Part shown: positions 17,067 to 26,367 of the stretch, piece by piece
Numbering within the stretch: the first letter of the stretch is position 1
Layout: every line of letters starts with the position of its first letter
Assembly: GCF_902859945.1 (NCBI RefSeq)
Contig: NZ_CADIKL010000027.1
Location: 1-64,000, forward strand
Length of the DNA: 64,000 nt
Reading direction: 5' to 3'
DNA from: Paraburkholderia caffeinitolerans
GTDB taxonomy: Bacteria > Pseudomonadota > Gammaproteobacteria > Burkholderiales > Burkholderiaceae
Notes under the pieces: generated by a model
Seen by the model: only the letters and a program-made list of their open reading frames with translations
The model's database searches: none
What the model was told of the DNA's origin: nothing
Translations under genes and position numbers: made by a program

Positions 17067-18566
17067 ATGAACCATCGTTCGCTGGCCACGGGCGGCCAGC
17101 TAGAGCTGTACGGGTCGTTCCTGCTAGCCGGCACGGAACTCGCGCTGCCCGTTGCCGCGCTCCAGGAGGTTGTCAATCACCCCGAGGCGCTGACGCCGGT
17201 TCCGCTCGCGCCGCCTTATCTGCTCGGGCTGTTCAATCTGCGCGGCACGCTGATTCCCGTGGTGGATTTGCACCAGTTACTGCACCTGCCCGACGAGGGC
17301 GCAGCGCTCGCGCGCAAGATCGCCATCGTGGAGGCATCAGGCATGCGCGTGGGCCTGCGGTTCGACGCGACCGGCGAGATTCTGCGCGTGCCGACGGACC
17401 AGGTGATCGCGATCGAAGCAGCCGAAGGCAGTGCACCGGCTACGATCGGCGCGGTGCTCAAGCTCGACGGCGGCGAGCGCATTCTGCAAGTGCTTTCAGC
17501 TTCGGCGCTGCTCGGGCTGCGCGACGTGCCGCATTTCGCACAACCGGTTGCACGCACAACTGAGCGCAAGGCGCAACAGGGGCAGCGCCGCCAGAACGTT
17601 TCGTTCAAGGTGGGCGGCACCGCGCTCGCGCTGCCGATGGGGGCGATCCAGGAGATCATCCGCGTGCCGGCGCTGCAGCATTCGCCTATGGCCGACGATG
17701 TGTGCATCGGCATGCTCAACCTGCGCGGCGCAACCGTGCCGGTGCTCGATTTCGGTACGTTTCTTGGCTTTGCGCGCGCGCCTGATGTCACGTCGGCCAC
17801 GGTGGCTGCCGAAGAGCGGCGCATCGTGGTGCTCAACCGCGATGCGGGATGCTTCGGGCTGCTGGTGGACGAAGTCGCGAGCATCGTCGCGTACCACGAA
17901 GACGAGCTATTGCAGATGCCTTCGTATGGGGACGCGCATCGCTCGTTGTTCGCCGGCTATCTCGCGGCGGGCGACTCGACCGGCGTGCTGCTCGTGAGCG
18001 CCGACGCGCTCTTCGCGAACGAGCGCATCGCGACGCTTGCGACAACGCATCGCGATCTCTACCGCAACGCGGCGCAGGCGGCCGATTCCGCTCAAAAGCG
18101 CGGCGGCACGCGACAAACCCTCGTGACGTTCCGCATCGGCCAGTTGATCGGCGTGCGCATTGCCGAGTTGCGCGAGGTGATCGACTACCGCGACGACATC
18201 GTCAAGACGCCGGGCTTGCCGCCGTTTGTGCGCGGTGTGCTGAATTTGCGCGGCGTGCTAGTGACCGTTATCGACGTGCGTTCGATGTACGCGATGCCGC
18301 CTTATGAGGACCTTGTCCACGCGAAGATCCTGATCGTCGAGCATCGCGGGGAAAAATATGGACTACTGGTCGATTCGGTCGAGGATATCGTCACACTCAA
18401 CGGCGGCGCGCAGTTGACGATGCCCGAGATGTTCACGCGCGCCGCGGGCACGCAGACGCGCGGCGACATGCGCGAGGCGGTGGAGTTGCCGGGGCAGGGC
18501 ACCTTGATGCTGCTCGACCCCGTGCCGCTGTGCGAGCGCGTGGCCGAGGAAGCCGCAGCGTTTTGA
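17067..18566 (+). CDS. Triple CheW-domain chemotaxis coupling protein
   Basis: CheW couples chemoreceptors to CheA. This 499-residue protein is three CheW domains in series, at about 12-150, 172-315 and 352-490. Each has the family NLRG turn (about residues 56, 218 and 392) after a hydrophobic beta strand, as in LLGLFNLRGTLIPVVDL, MLNLRGATVPVLDF and VLNLRGVLVTVIDV. It has no CheA-like kinase or receiver part. Most CheW proteins have one domain; triple versions are uncommon and could bridge array units. It lies 75 bases after cheD. Its partner kinase must be elsewhere. Confidence 0.93.
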   Translation: MNHRSLATGGQLELYGSFLLAGTELALPVAALQEVVNHPEALTPVPLAPPYLLGLFNLRGTLIPVVDLHQLLHLPDEGAALARKIAIVEASGMRVGLRFDATGEILRVPTDQVIAIEAAEGSAPATIGAVLKLDGGERILQVLSASALLGLRDVPHFAQPVARTTERKAQQGQRRQNVSFKVGGTALALPMGAIQEIIRVPALQHSPMADDVCIGMLNLRGATVPVLDFGTFLGFARAPDVTSATVAAEERRIVVLNRDAGCFGLLVDEVASIVAYHEDELLQMPSYGDAHRSLFAGYLAAGDSTGVLLVSADALFANERIATLATTHRDLYRNAAQAADSAQKRGGTRQTLVTFRIGQLIGVRIAELREVIDYRDDIVKTPGLPPFVRGVLNLRGVLVTVIDVRSMYAMPPYEDLVHAKILIVEHRGEKYGLLVDSVEDIVTLNGGAQLTMPEMFTRAAGTQTRGDMREAVELPGQGTLMLLDPVPLCERVAEEAAAF

Positions 18567-18576
18567 GCGCGCGTTC

Positions 18577-18604
18577 GCGCGCTGCCGTAGGGCCGGCAGC
18601 GCGC
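18577..18604. terminator. Hairpin between convergent genes
   Basis: An 11-bp GC-rich stem (GCGCGCTGCCG and its complement) with a 6-base loop lies between the convergent ends of the CheW gene and the DUF2891 gene. There is no T run, so termination is less certain. Confidence 0.55.
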
Positions 18605-18623
18605 CATGTGCAATGCGCTGCGC

Positions 18624-19634
18624 TCAGGCTTCGAGCGCGAGCGTTGCGAAGCTGGCGAGCCAGTGCTCGCCCATATAGTCGCCGGCGACGTGATCGAGCG
18701 CCGTGTCCAGATGCGTCTGCGCCGCTTCGCGCAGCACGTCGGCGCGCGCGTCGCCCGCAGGCAGCGTGCGCGCAAGCGTGCGCTGGCACCACGCGCGGCT
18801 CAGGTTCAGGCCGTCCAGATGGGCGATCTTGCCATCGGTGCGGTCGGTGACCGTGGCGGGGTGGAACAGCGTGCCCGGCTCGCGTGCGGCCAGCGCGGGC
18901 AGGAAGCGCCCGAACCACGCGACGAACTCATCGCCGTCCATTACGCGGCTCATCAGCACCGCTTCCATCAGCGCGGGCGAGAGGAACTCGTCGCCCGAAG
19001 GCTCCCACGCCTGGCATCCCGCATCGTTCGTGTGCCAGCGCCGCGCCGTGTCTTCGATCAGGCTCGCAAGCGTATCGCGCGAGGTCTGACGCGCGAAGTC
19101 GTGTGCGAGCGTGAGCGCGAACGCGGTGTTGAAGTGCGTGCCCACGCGCAGCGGGTAGGTCGCTTTCGGCAGGAATTCCTCGAAGCGTTCGACGAACGCC
19201 TCGGTGAGCGGCGTGAGCGTGCGCGACCAGCGCTGCCCTTCGGGCGTCTTCATGCCGTGCAGTTGCGCCGCGAGCGCGAGCAGCCAGCCCCAGCCATAAG
19301 GGCGCTCGAAGCCACGATTGTGTTCGAGGTCGAGATAGGCGCGCTCGCCGGCCATGTTCGCATCGGTGAAGTGCTCGTCGATCACGGCGACGATGCGCGG
19401 CGCTTCGGGCAAGTCCGGGAAGCGCTCCAGCAGATGCGCGACGAGCCAATAGCCGTGCACGCAAGAATGCCAGTCGTAGCTGCCGTAGAACACGGGATGC
19501 AGCGCGCGCGGCCCCTGCACGTCCTGCGGGCCGGCCAGCGAGTGGGTGAGCTTGTTCGGATATTCGCGCGTGAGGTGAGCGAGCGCGAGAGACGCGAAGC
19601 GGGAGGCGAGCGCAGGGGTGAGCGTAGTGTGCAT
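18624..19634 (-). CDS. DUF2891 domain-containing protein
   Basis: This is a 336-residue soluble protein. Its DUF2891 features include YDWHSCVHGYWLVAHLL, EHNRGFERPYGWGWLLALAA and AWEPSGDEFLSPALMEA, all rich in conserved Trp, His and Glu. The alpha-helical pattern is like an (alpha/alpha) toroid of glycoside enzymes, and I infer an enzyme of unknown substrate. The ATG at 19634 begins MHTTLTPALASRF. It lies downstream of the TetR gene on the same strand (56-base gap) and might be co-transcribed with it. The family is clear; the function is not known. Confidence 0.85.
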   Translation of the reverse strand: MHTTLTPALASRFASLALAHLTREYPNKLTHSLAGPQDVQGPRALHPVFYGSYDWHSCVHGYWLVAHLLERFPDLPEAPRIVAVIDEHFTDANMAGERAYLDLEHNRGFERPYGWGWLLALAAQLHGMKTPEGQRWSRTLTPLTEAFVERFEEFLPKATYPLRVGTHFNTAFALTLAHDFARQTSRDTLASLIEDTARRWHTNDAGCQAWEPSGDEFLSPALMEAVLMSRVMDGDEFVAWFGRFLPALAAREPGTLFHPATVTDRTDGKIAHLDGLNLSRAWCQRTLARTLPAGDARADVLREAAQTHLDTALDHVAGDYMGEHWLASFATLALEA

Positions 19635-19690
19635 GGTGGTCTGGGCGTGGCGACGAAACGCTTGAAGGGCGCGAATGCGAAAACGCCAGC

Positions 19691-20437
19691 TTAGCGTGAA
19701 ACCTCTGCGCCTGCCTTGCGCGGCGAGCGTTCGCGTTCGAGACGCCGCATCGCCTCGCCCACGTCCTGGCTGAACTGTGCGAGCGCGGCCAGTTCGATAT
19801 TGGGCGGCTGCAGCGCATTCCACAATACATCGGCGAGTTTTTCCGCCGTGGCGTCGATATCGGTGCGGCGGTTGGCGAGCGTCGCGTCCCAAAGCACGTG
19901 TTCCATCGGCCCGAAAATCAGCGAGCGCAGCAGGCGCAGCGGCATGTCGTTGCGAATCTGCCCGCATTCCTGGCCGCGCGCGAGCACGCGCATGAGCGGC
20001 GCCGTGTAGCGCCGCTGCATTTCCGTGAGCGCCTCGCTGAGTTCGTGGTGACGCGTGCGGCCCTCCGAGAGCACCAGTTCGCAGATGCCCGTGCCGCTCT
20101 CCAGCATCAGGCGCAGATGCATGCGCACGATGAATGCAAACTGCTGGCGCACGGTGCCGTCGCGCGGCAGGCCCGTCTCGATCGCCTCGATCGATTCGTC
20201 ATACCAGTCGCCGATCACGCGCGCGCACAGTTCGCGCTTGCCGCGAAAGTAGCTGAACACGGTGGCTTCGGAAATGGAGAGGCGCTGCGCGATCTCGGCC
20301 GTGGTGGCGCGCGCGTAGCCCTTTTCGGAGAACACCTCGCGCCCAGCCTCGAGAATTTCCCTGACGCGCTGCTGGGACTTGCGGCCCGCAGGCTGGCGGC
20401 GCGACGTGGGCATGAAGGAAGTGGGGGCGGTCGACAT
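19691..20437 (-). CDS. TetR-family regulator, divergent from the liu operon
   Basis: A 248-residue regulator has an N-terminal TetR helix-turn-helix (VREILEAGREVFSEKG, then AEIAQRLSISEATVFSYF). A C-terminal ligand pocket region with CELVLSEGRTRHHELSEAL follows. It reads away from liuABCD across 221 bases, which suggests that it controls the leucine catabolic genes, with an acyl-CoA as the signal. A TetR regulator, LiuQ, has been proposed for this role in beta-proteobacteria. I cannot prove that this one is LiuQ. The ribosome binding site is weak. Confidence 0.88.
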   Translation of the reverse strand: MSTAPTSFMPTSRRQPAGRKSQQRVREILEAGREVFSEKGYARATTAEIAQRLSISEATVFSYFRGKRELCARVIGDWYDESIEAIETGLPRDGTVRQQFAFIVRMHLRLMLESGTGICELVLSEGRTRHHELSEALTEMQRRYTAPLMRVLARGQECGQIRNDMPLRLLRSLIFGPMEHVLWDATLANRRTDIDATAEKLADVLWNALQPPNIELAALAQFSQDVGEAMRRLERERSPRKAGAEVSR

Positions 20438-20564
20438 TCTGAGCTAGATTCAGTTTAAGGCGGAGTTTGTACCGATTATGCACGATGTTTCGTGGCTTTC
20501 AAGGCGAAAAAAACGCCATATAACGGGCTACTCGAGAAATCTGAGCTTCACTCAAAAATACCTA

Positions 20565-20580
20565 TTGACGTTAACGTAAA
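20565..20580. promoter_or_regulatory. LiuR-like palindrome upstream of liuA
   Basis: TTGACGTTAACGTAAA has a perfect 10-base palindromic core ACGTTAACGT and sits about 80 bases upstream of the liuA ATG. It resembles the LiuR operator form described for proteobacterial leucine and isovalerate genes, although the local regulator is TetR-type. It could be the operator for either protein. Confidence 0.55.
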
Positions 20581-20658
20581 TGTGGCGTGAAATATGTCCC
20601 CGAGGGGCCAGCCGCGTCACCCGCGAAAGCGCCCGCGCCCAATTGAGGAGACACGCAG

Positions 20659-21840
20659 ATGAGCAACGTACCCGGTTTGCAGTTCCCGCTCGGCGAAGAA
20701 GTCGAAATGCTGCGTGACAGCATTGCGAACTTCGCGGCAAAGGAAATCGCCCCGCGCGCGGGCGAGATCGACCGCACCGACCAGTTTCCGATGGATCTCT
20801 GGCGCAAGTTCGGCGATCTGGGCGTGCTCGGCATGACCGTCTCCGAAGAATACGGCGGCGCGAACATGGGCTACACCGCGCACATGGTGGCGATGGAGGA
20901 AATCTCGCGCGCCTCGGCTTCGGTCGGCCTTTCGTATGGCGCGCATTCGAACCTCTGCGTGAACCAGATCCACCGCAACGGCACCGAGGCGCAAAAGCGC
21001 AAGTACCTGCCCAAGCTCGTCTCGGGCGAGCACGTGGGCGCGCTCGCGATGAGCGAGCCGAACGCCGGCTCGGACGTGGTCAGCATGAAGCTGCGCGCCG
21101 ATAAAAAGGGCGATAAATACGTGCTCAACGGCACGAAGATGTGGATCACCAACGGCCCCGATTGCGACACGCTCGTGGTCTATGCGAAGACCGATCTCGA
21201 AGCGGGCCCGCGCGGCATTACGGCGTTCATCGTCGAGAAGGGCATGAAGGGCTTCTCCGTGGCGCAAAAGCTCGACAAGCTCGGCATGCGCGGCTCGCAC
21301 ACGGGCGAGCTCGTGTTCCAGGACGTCGAGGTGCCCGAAGAAAATATCCTCGGCCAGCTCAACGGCGGCGTGAAGGTGCTCATGAGCGGCCTCGATTACG
21401 AGCGCGCCGTGCTCGCGGGCGGCCCTACCGGCATCATGGCCGCTGTGATGGATTCGGTCGTGCCGTACATCCACGAGCGCAAGCAGTTCGGCCAGGCTAT
21501 CGGCGAATTCCAGCTTATCCAGGGCAAGGTTGCCGATCTTTACACCACGTTCCAGGCGTGCCGCGCGTATCTCTACGCGGTCGGTCGTCAGCTCGACACA
21601 CTCCACCAGGGGCACGTGCGCCATGTGCGCAAGGACTGCGCTGGCGTGATTCTCTACACCGCCGAAAAGGCCACGTGGATGGCTGGCGAGGCCATCCAGA
21701 TCCTTGGCGGCAATGGCTATATCAACGAGTATCCGGTCGGGCGCCTCTGGCGTGACGCGAAGCTCTACGAAATCGGCGCGGGCACGAGCGAGATTCGCCG
21801 CATGCTGATCGGCCGCGAGCTGTTCGCCGAAACCGCCTGA
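20659..21840 (+). CDS. liuA: Isovaleryl-CoA dehydrogenase
   Basis: This flavoprotein (393 residues) oxidises isovaleryl-CoA to 3-methylcrotonyl-CoA in leucine breakdown. Two sequence marks separate it from other acyl-CoA dehydrogenases. The catalytic base is in GLDYERAVLAGGP, as at Glu254 of human IVD, and the usual C-terminal YEGTSE is YEIGAGTSEIRR, with Gly in place of the Glu. The TEPxAGSD-type flavin motif reads MSEPNAGSDVVSM. The ribosome binding site is TGAGGAGACACGC. It is the first gene of a four-gene operon, 24 bases before liuB. Confidence 0.96.
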   Translation: MSNVPGLQFPLGEEVEMLRDSIANFAAKEIAPRAGEIDRTDQFPMDLWRKFGDLGVLGMTVSEEYGGANMGYTAHMVAMEEISRASASVGLSYGAHSNLCVNQIHRNGTEAQKRKYLPKLVSGEHVGALAMSEPNAGSDVVSMKLRADKKGDKYVLNGTKMWITNGPDCDTLVVYAKTDLEAGPRGITAFIVEKGMKGFSVAQKLDKLGMRGSHTGELVFQDVEVPEENILGQLNGGVKVLMSGLDYERAVLAGGPTGIMAAVMDSVVPYIHERKQFGQAIGEFQLIQGKVADLYTTFQACRAYLYAVGRQLDTLHQGHVRHVRKDCAGVILYTAEKATWMAGEAIQILGGNGYINEYPVGRLWRDAKLYEIGAGTSEIRRMLIGRELFAETA

Positions 21841-21864
21841 TTCGCAATCCTGAGGATAGACGAG

Positions 21865-23472
21865 ATGCCGATCATCGAATCGAAGCTCAATCCGCGCTCG
21901 GACGACTTCAAGACGAACGCCGCCGCGCTCGAGGCGCTGGTCGCGGACCTGCGCGAGAAGATCCAGAAGCTGTCGCTCGGCGGCGGCGAGGCGGCGCGCG
22001 ACAAGCACGTCTCGCGCGGCAAGCTGCTGCCGCGCGAGCGCATCGCGCAGGTGCTCGACCCGGGCACGCCGTTTCTCGAGCTCTCGCAGCTCGCGGCCTA
22101 CGGCATGTACAACGACGACGCGCCGGGCGCGGGCATCATCACGGGCATCGGGCGCATCGCGGGCCAGGAGTGCGTGATCGTCTGCAACGACGCCACGGTG
22201 AAGGGCGGCACGTATTATCCCGTCACCGTGAAGAAGCACGTGCGCGCGCAGGAAATCGCGCAGGAAAACCATTTGCCGTGCGTGTATCTCGTCGATTCGG
22301 GCGGTGCGAACCTGCCCAATCAGGACGACGTCTTTCCCGACCGCGACCACTTCGGCCGCATCTTCTATAACCAGGCGAATCTTTCGTCGCAAGGCATTCC
22401 GCAGATTGCCGTGGTGATGGGCTCGTGCACGGCGGGCGGCGCTTATGTGCCGGCGATGAGCGACGAGTCGATCATCGTGAAGAACCAGGGCACGATTTTC
22501 CTCGGCGGCCCGCCGCTCGTGAAGGCCGCAACGGGCGAAGAGGTGAGCGCCGAGGATCTCGGCGGCGGCGACGTGCATACGCGCCTCTCGGGCGTGGCCG
22601 ATCATCTCGCGCAGAACGACGCGCATGCGCTCGCGATCGCGCGTTCGATCGTCGGCAATCTGAATCGCACGAAAACGCCGCCCGTCGTGCTGCGCGAACC
22701 GCTGCCGCCGCGCTACGACGCAAAGAGCGTCTATGGCGTGATTCCCGTGGATACGCGCAAGCCTTTCGACGTGCGCGAGGTGATCGCGCGCATCGTAGAC
22801 GACTCGGCCTTCGACGAATTCAAGGCGCGCTACGGCACCACGCTCGTCACGGGCTTCGCGCATATCTGGGGCCATCCGGTGGGGATCATCGCGAACAACG
22901 GCATCCTCTTTTCGGAGTCGGCGCTCAAGGGCACGCACTTCATCGAACTGTGCTGCCAGCGCAAGATTCCGCTCGTGTTCCTGCAGAACATCACGGGCTT
23001 CATGGTGGGCCGCAAGTACGAGAACGAAGGCATCGCGCGCAACGGCGCGAAGATGGTGACGGCGGTGGCCACGGCCAAGGTGCCGAAGTTCACGGTCATT
23101 ATCGGCGGCTCGTTCGGTGCGGGCAATTACGGCATGTGCGGCCGCGCGTACTCGCCGCGCTTCCTGTGGATGTGGCCAAATGCACGCATCTCGGTGATGG
23201 GCGGCGAGCAGGCCGCCTCCGTGCTCGCCACGGTGCGCCGCGATGGCATTGAAGGCAAGGGCGGCACGTGGAGCGCGGAAGAGGAAGAGGCCTTCAAGCA
23301 GCCGATCCGCGACCAGTACGAGCGCCAGGGGCATCCGTATTATGCGAGCGCGCGCCTGTGGGACGACGGCGTGATCGATCCGGCCCAGACTCGCGATGTG
23401 CTTGGCCTCGGGCTGTCGGCCACGATGAACGCGCCGATCGAAGACACGCGCTTCGGCGTGTTCCGCATGTAA
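21865..23472 (+). CDS. liuB: Methylcrotonoyl-CoA carboxylase beta subunit
   Basis: This carboxyltransferase subunit (535 residues) moves CO2 from biotin to 3-methylcrotonyl-CoA. It has the N- and C-half crotonase-like folds: the oxyanion and glycine motifs GSCTAGGAYVPAMSDE and IIGGSFGAGNYGMCGRAYSP. It also contains FLELSQLAAYGMYNDDAPG. The protein is full length. It starts 24 bases after liuA with GAGGATAGACGAG as the ribosome binding site. It should pair with the biotin-bearing alpha subunit encoded two genes on (liuD). Confidence 0.96.
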   Translation: MPIIESKLNPRSDDFKTNAAALEALVADLREKIQKLSLGGGEAARDKHVSRGKLLPRERIAQVLDPGTPFLELSQLAAYGMYNDDAPGAGIITGIGRIAGQECVIVCNDATVKGGTYYPVTVKKHVRAQEIAQENHLPCVYLVDSGGANLPNQDDVFPDRDHFGRIFYNQANLSSQGIPQIAVVMGSCTAGGAYVPAMSDESIIVKNQGTIFLGGPPLVKAATGEEVSAEDLGGGDVHTRLSGVADHLAQNDAHALAIARSIVGNLNRTKTPPVVLREPLPPRYDAKSVYGVIPVDTRKPFDVREVIARIVDDSAFDEFKARYGTTLVTGFAHIWGHPVGIIANNGILFSESALKGTHFIELCCQRKIPLVFLQNITGFMVGRKYENEGIARNGAKMVTAVATAKVPKFTVIIGGSFGAGNYGMCGRAYSPRFLWMWPNARISVMGGEQAASVLATVRRDGIEGKGGTWSAEEEEAFKQPIRDQYERQGHPYYASARLWDDGVIDPAQTRDVLGLGLSATMNAPIEDTRFGVFRM

Positions 23473-23498
23473 GCGCGCAGAACGTGGAGAGCGAGAAC

Positions 23499-24296
23499 AT
23501 GACGATGCAATACGAAACGCTGCTGGTCGATGTGCAGGCCCAAGTCGCGACCGTGACGCTCAATCGCCCTGATGTGCGCAACGCGTTCAACGAGACGATG
23601 ATCGCCGAGATCACCGCCGCCTTCACCGCGCTCGGCGCGCGCGACGACGTGCGCGTCATCGTGCTCGCGGGCAACGGCAAGGCATTCTGCGCGGGCGCGG
23701 ACCTGAACTGGATGCGCAAGATGGCCGGCTATTCCGATGAGGAAAACCGCGCCGACGCACTGCGCCTCGCGCACATGCTGTCCGCCGTGTACCGCTGCCC
23801 GAAGCCCGTGATCGCGCGCGTGCACGGCGACGCTTACGCGGGCGGCATGGGTCTTGTGTGCGCGGCCGATATTGTCGTGGCGGCGGAGACCGTGAACTTC
23901 TGCCTGTCCGAAGCACGCCTCGGGCTCATGCCCGCGACCATCGCGCCGTATGTGATTCGCGCGCTCGGCGAGCAAGCTTCGCGCCGCTACTTCGTCACGG
24001 CGGAGGCGTTCGATTGCGCAACGGCGCTGCGCCTCGGTCTCGTGAGCGAAGCGGTGAGCGCGGGCGAACTCGATGCAACGGTAGAGCGCATCGCCAACAC
24101 GCTGCGTGCGAACAGCCCGAACGCGGTGCGCGAGTGCAAGCAACTCGTGCAGGACATCGCAGGCGAATCGATCAACGACGTGCTGATCGAAGACACGGCC
24201 GTGCGCATTGCGCGCATTCGCGCGAGCGAGGAGGGGCGCGACGGTGTGTCGTCCTTCCTCGAAAAGCGCACGCCGCGCTGGCGTGAATCGGCGTGA
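23499..24296 (+). CDS. liuC: Methylglutaconyl-CoA hydratase (enoyl-CoA hydratase family)
   Basis: This 265-residue crotonase-fold enzyme hydrates 3-methylglutaconyl-CoA to 3-hydroxy-3-methylglutaryl-CoA. The oxyanion-hole motifs are AFCAGADLNWMRKM (about 66) and YAGGMGLVCAADI (about 112). The family signature SEARLGLMPATIAPYV follows. The start is MTMQYETLL after GTGGAGAGCGAG. A longer in-frame start upstream would overlap liuB and is unlikely. It lies between liuB and liuD, the usual liu order. Assignment as LiuC rests on this context as well as the fold. Confidence 0.93.
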   Translation: MTMQYETLLVDVQAQVATVTLNRPDVRNAFNETMIAEITAAFTALGARDDVRVIVLAGNGKAFCAGADLNWMRKMAGYSDEENRADALRLAHMLSAVYRCPKPVIARVHGDAYAGGMGLVCAADIVVAAETVNFCLSEARLGLMPATIAPYVIRALGEQASRRYFVTAEAFDCATALRLGLVSEAVSAGELDATVERIANTLRANSPNAVRECKQLVQDIAGESINDVLIEDTAVRIARIRASEEGRDGVSSFLEKRTPRWRESA

Positions 24297-24348
24297 TCAC
24301 AGACAGCGTAATCGACCGGCGAACCCGAGCCAAACAGCGAGACCTCTC

Positions 24349-26367
24349 ATGTTCAACAAGATCCTGATCGCCAACCGGGGCGAGATTGCCTGCCGCGTCG
24401 CGGCCACCTGCCGCCGCCTCGGCGTGAAGAGCGTGGCCGTTTATTCGGACGCCGATGCGAACGCCAAGCACGTTGCCGCGTGCGACGAGGCTGTGTATAT
24501 CGGCGAGGCGAGCGCGCAGCAAAGCTATCTGCGCATCGAGCGCATCATCGAGGCCGCGAAGGCGACCGGCGCGCAGGCCATTCACCCCGGCTACGGATTT
24601 CTTTCGGAAAACGAAGATTTCGGGCACGCGTGCGAAGCGGCCGGCATCGTCTTTATCGGACCGCCGGTCGAGGCAATTGCCGCGATGGGCTCGAAGGCCG
24701 CCGCCAAGGCGCTCATGCACGCAGCGGCGGTGCCGCTCGTGCCGGGCTACCACGGCGACGATCAGGATCCCGTGCTGCTCCAGCGCGAAGCCGATGCGAT
24801 GGGCTATCCCGTGCTGCTCAAGGCCAGCGCGGGCGGCGGCGGCAAGGGCATGCGCGTGGTCGAGCGCAGCGAGGACTTCGCGGCCGCGCTCGCGTCGTGC
24901 AAGCGCGAGGCCGCGAGCAGCTTTGGCAACGACCGCGTGCTGATCGAGAAATACCTCATGCGCCCGCGCCACGTCGAAGTGCAAGTGTTCGCGGATAAGC
25001 ACGGCGGCGCGGTGTATCTGTTCGACCGCGATTGCTCGGTGCAGCGCCGTCACCAGAAGGTGCTTGAAGAAGCGCCCGCGCCGGGTCTCGACGAGCGCGT
25101 GCGGCGCGCGATGGGCGAAGCCGCGGTGGCGGCGGCGCGCGCGGTGAACTACGTGGGCGCGGGCACCGTCGAGTTCATCATGACGGGCGCGGACTTCTAC
25201 TTCATGGAGATGAATACACGCTTGCAGGTCGAACACCCGGTGACGGAAATGGTCACGGGCCTCGATCTCGTCGAATGGCAGTTGCGCGTCGCGTCGGGCG
25301 ACCCGCTGCCGCTCGAACAGTCGCAACTCACGGTGACTGGGCACGCGCTGGAAGCGCGCATCTATGCCGAGAACCCGGCGCGCGGCTTCCTGCCTTCGAC
25401 GGGTACGCTCAAGCATCTGCGCATGCCAGCGGGCGTCGAATTCAGCATCGGCAATGGTGGCGATGGCGGCGAACGCGCGAGCGTGCGCATCGACAGCGGC
25501 GTGCGCGAGGGCGACACCATTACGCCGTTCTACGACCCGATGATCGCCAAGCTCATCGTGCATGGCGCGACGCGTGACGAAGCACTCGCGCGCATGCGGC
25601 GTGCGCTGGAAGCGTGCGAGGTTGTTGGCCCGCACACGAACGTGGAGTTCCTGGATCGGCTCGTGACCAGCGAGCCGTTCGCGAACGCCGATCTCGACAC
25701 GGGCCTGATCGAGCGTCATCACGATGCGCTGTTCGCACCGCAATCGAAGCCGTTGCGCGAGTCGCTCGCGCTGGCCAGCGCGGCGCTGATCGCGCGCGAA
25801 GGCGGCTTGGGACAGGGAGCATCACCGTGGCAGGGGCTCGCGCATTGGCGGTTGAATGGCGGCTTCGAGCAGACCATCGGATGGCGCGATATCGAAAGCG
25901 ACACGGCCTTGTCGACGACGTTCACGCATGACGGTGGCGCGCAGACGCTTGCATGCGCGGGCAGCGCGGAACACTACACGTGGTGGCGTGGTGAAGGCGC
26001 GAACGAATACGGCGCGACCATCGGCAACAATCGCGTGACGGGCCGCGTGTTTATCGACGGCGACGTGTTCCACGTGTTTTGCCTCGGCGCGAGCATGGCG
26101 TTCGAATGGCAGAACTTGCTCGCGCACGCAGCCGATGCGGAGCACGGCGAGGGTCGCCTCACGGCGCCGATGCCGGGCAAGGTGATTGCCGTGCTCGTGG
26201 AGCCGGGCGCGGTGGTGGAGAAGGGCACGCCGCTCATCGTGATGGAGGCGATGAAGATGGAGCACACGATCGGCGCGCCTGCGGCGGGCAAGGTGACGGA
26301 GGTGCTTTATGCCGTGGGCGACCAGGTTGCCGATGGCGCTCAACTGCTGGTGCTCGAAGCCGAGTGA
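24349..26367 (+). CDS. liuD: Methylcrotonoyl-CoA carboxylase alpha subunit (biotin carboxylase)
   Basis: The biotin-bearing subunit (672 residues) carries a biotin carboxylase domain. It starts MFNKILIANRGEIACRV, has the ATP-grasp loop ASAGGGGKGMRVV, and EMNTRLQVEHPVTEM. The C-terminal biotinyl domain has the biotinylation site EAMKMEHT about 45 residues from the end. It is the last gene of the operon, 52 bases after liuC. HMG-CoA lyase (liuE) normally follows; here it does not, so cleavage to acetoacetate and acetyl-CoA depends on a gene elsewhere. Confidence 0.96.
   Translation: MFNKILIANRGEIACRVAATCRRLGVKSVAVYSDADANAKHVAACDEAVYIGEASAQQSYLRIERIIEAAKATGAQAIHPGYGFLSENEDFGHACEAAGIVFIGPPVEAIAAMGSKAAAKALMHAAAVPLVPGYHGDDQDPVLLQREADAMGYPVLLKASAGGGGKGMRVVERSEDFAAALASCKREAASSFGNDRVLIEKYLMRPRHVEVQVFADKHGGAVYLFDRDCSVQRRHQKVLEEAPAPGLDERVRRAMGEAAVAAARAVNYVGAGTVEFIMTGADFYFMEMNTRLQVEHPVTEMVTGLDLVEWQLRVASGDPLPLEQSQLTVTGHALEARIYAENPARGFLPSTGTLKHLRMPAGVEFSIGNGGDGGERASVRIDSGVREGDTITPFYDPMIAKLIVHGATRDEALARMRRALEACEVVGPHTNVEFLDRLVTSEPFANADLDTGLIERHHDALFAPQSKPLRESLALASAALIAREGGLGQGASPWQGLAHWRLNGGFEQTIGWRDIESDTALSTTFTHDGGAQTLACAGSAEHYTWWRGEGANEYGATIGNNRVTGRVFIDGDVFHVFCLGASMAFEWQNLLAHAADAEHGEGRLTAPMPGKVIAVLVEPGAVVEKGTPLIVMEAMKMEHTIGAPAAGKVTEVLYAVGDQVADGAQLLVLEAE

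Noticed and set aside
20617..23334. Very long open frame on the minus strand across liuA and liuB
   Set aside because: It is the antisense shadow of GC-rich coding DNA, with a low-complexity Arg/His/Ala-rich product and no ribosome binding site; the plus-strand liu genes explain the region.
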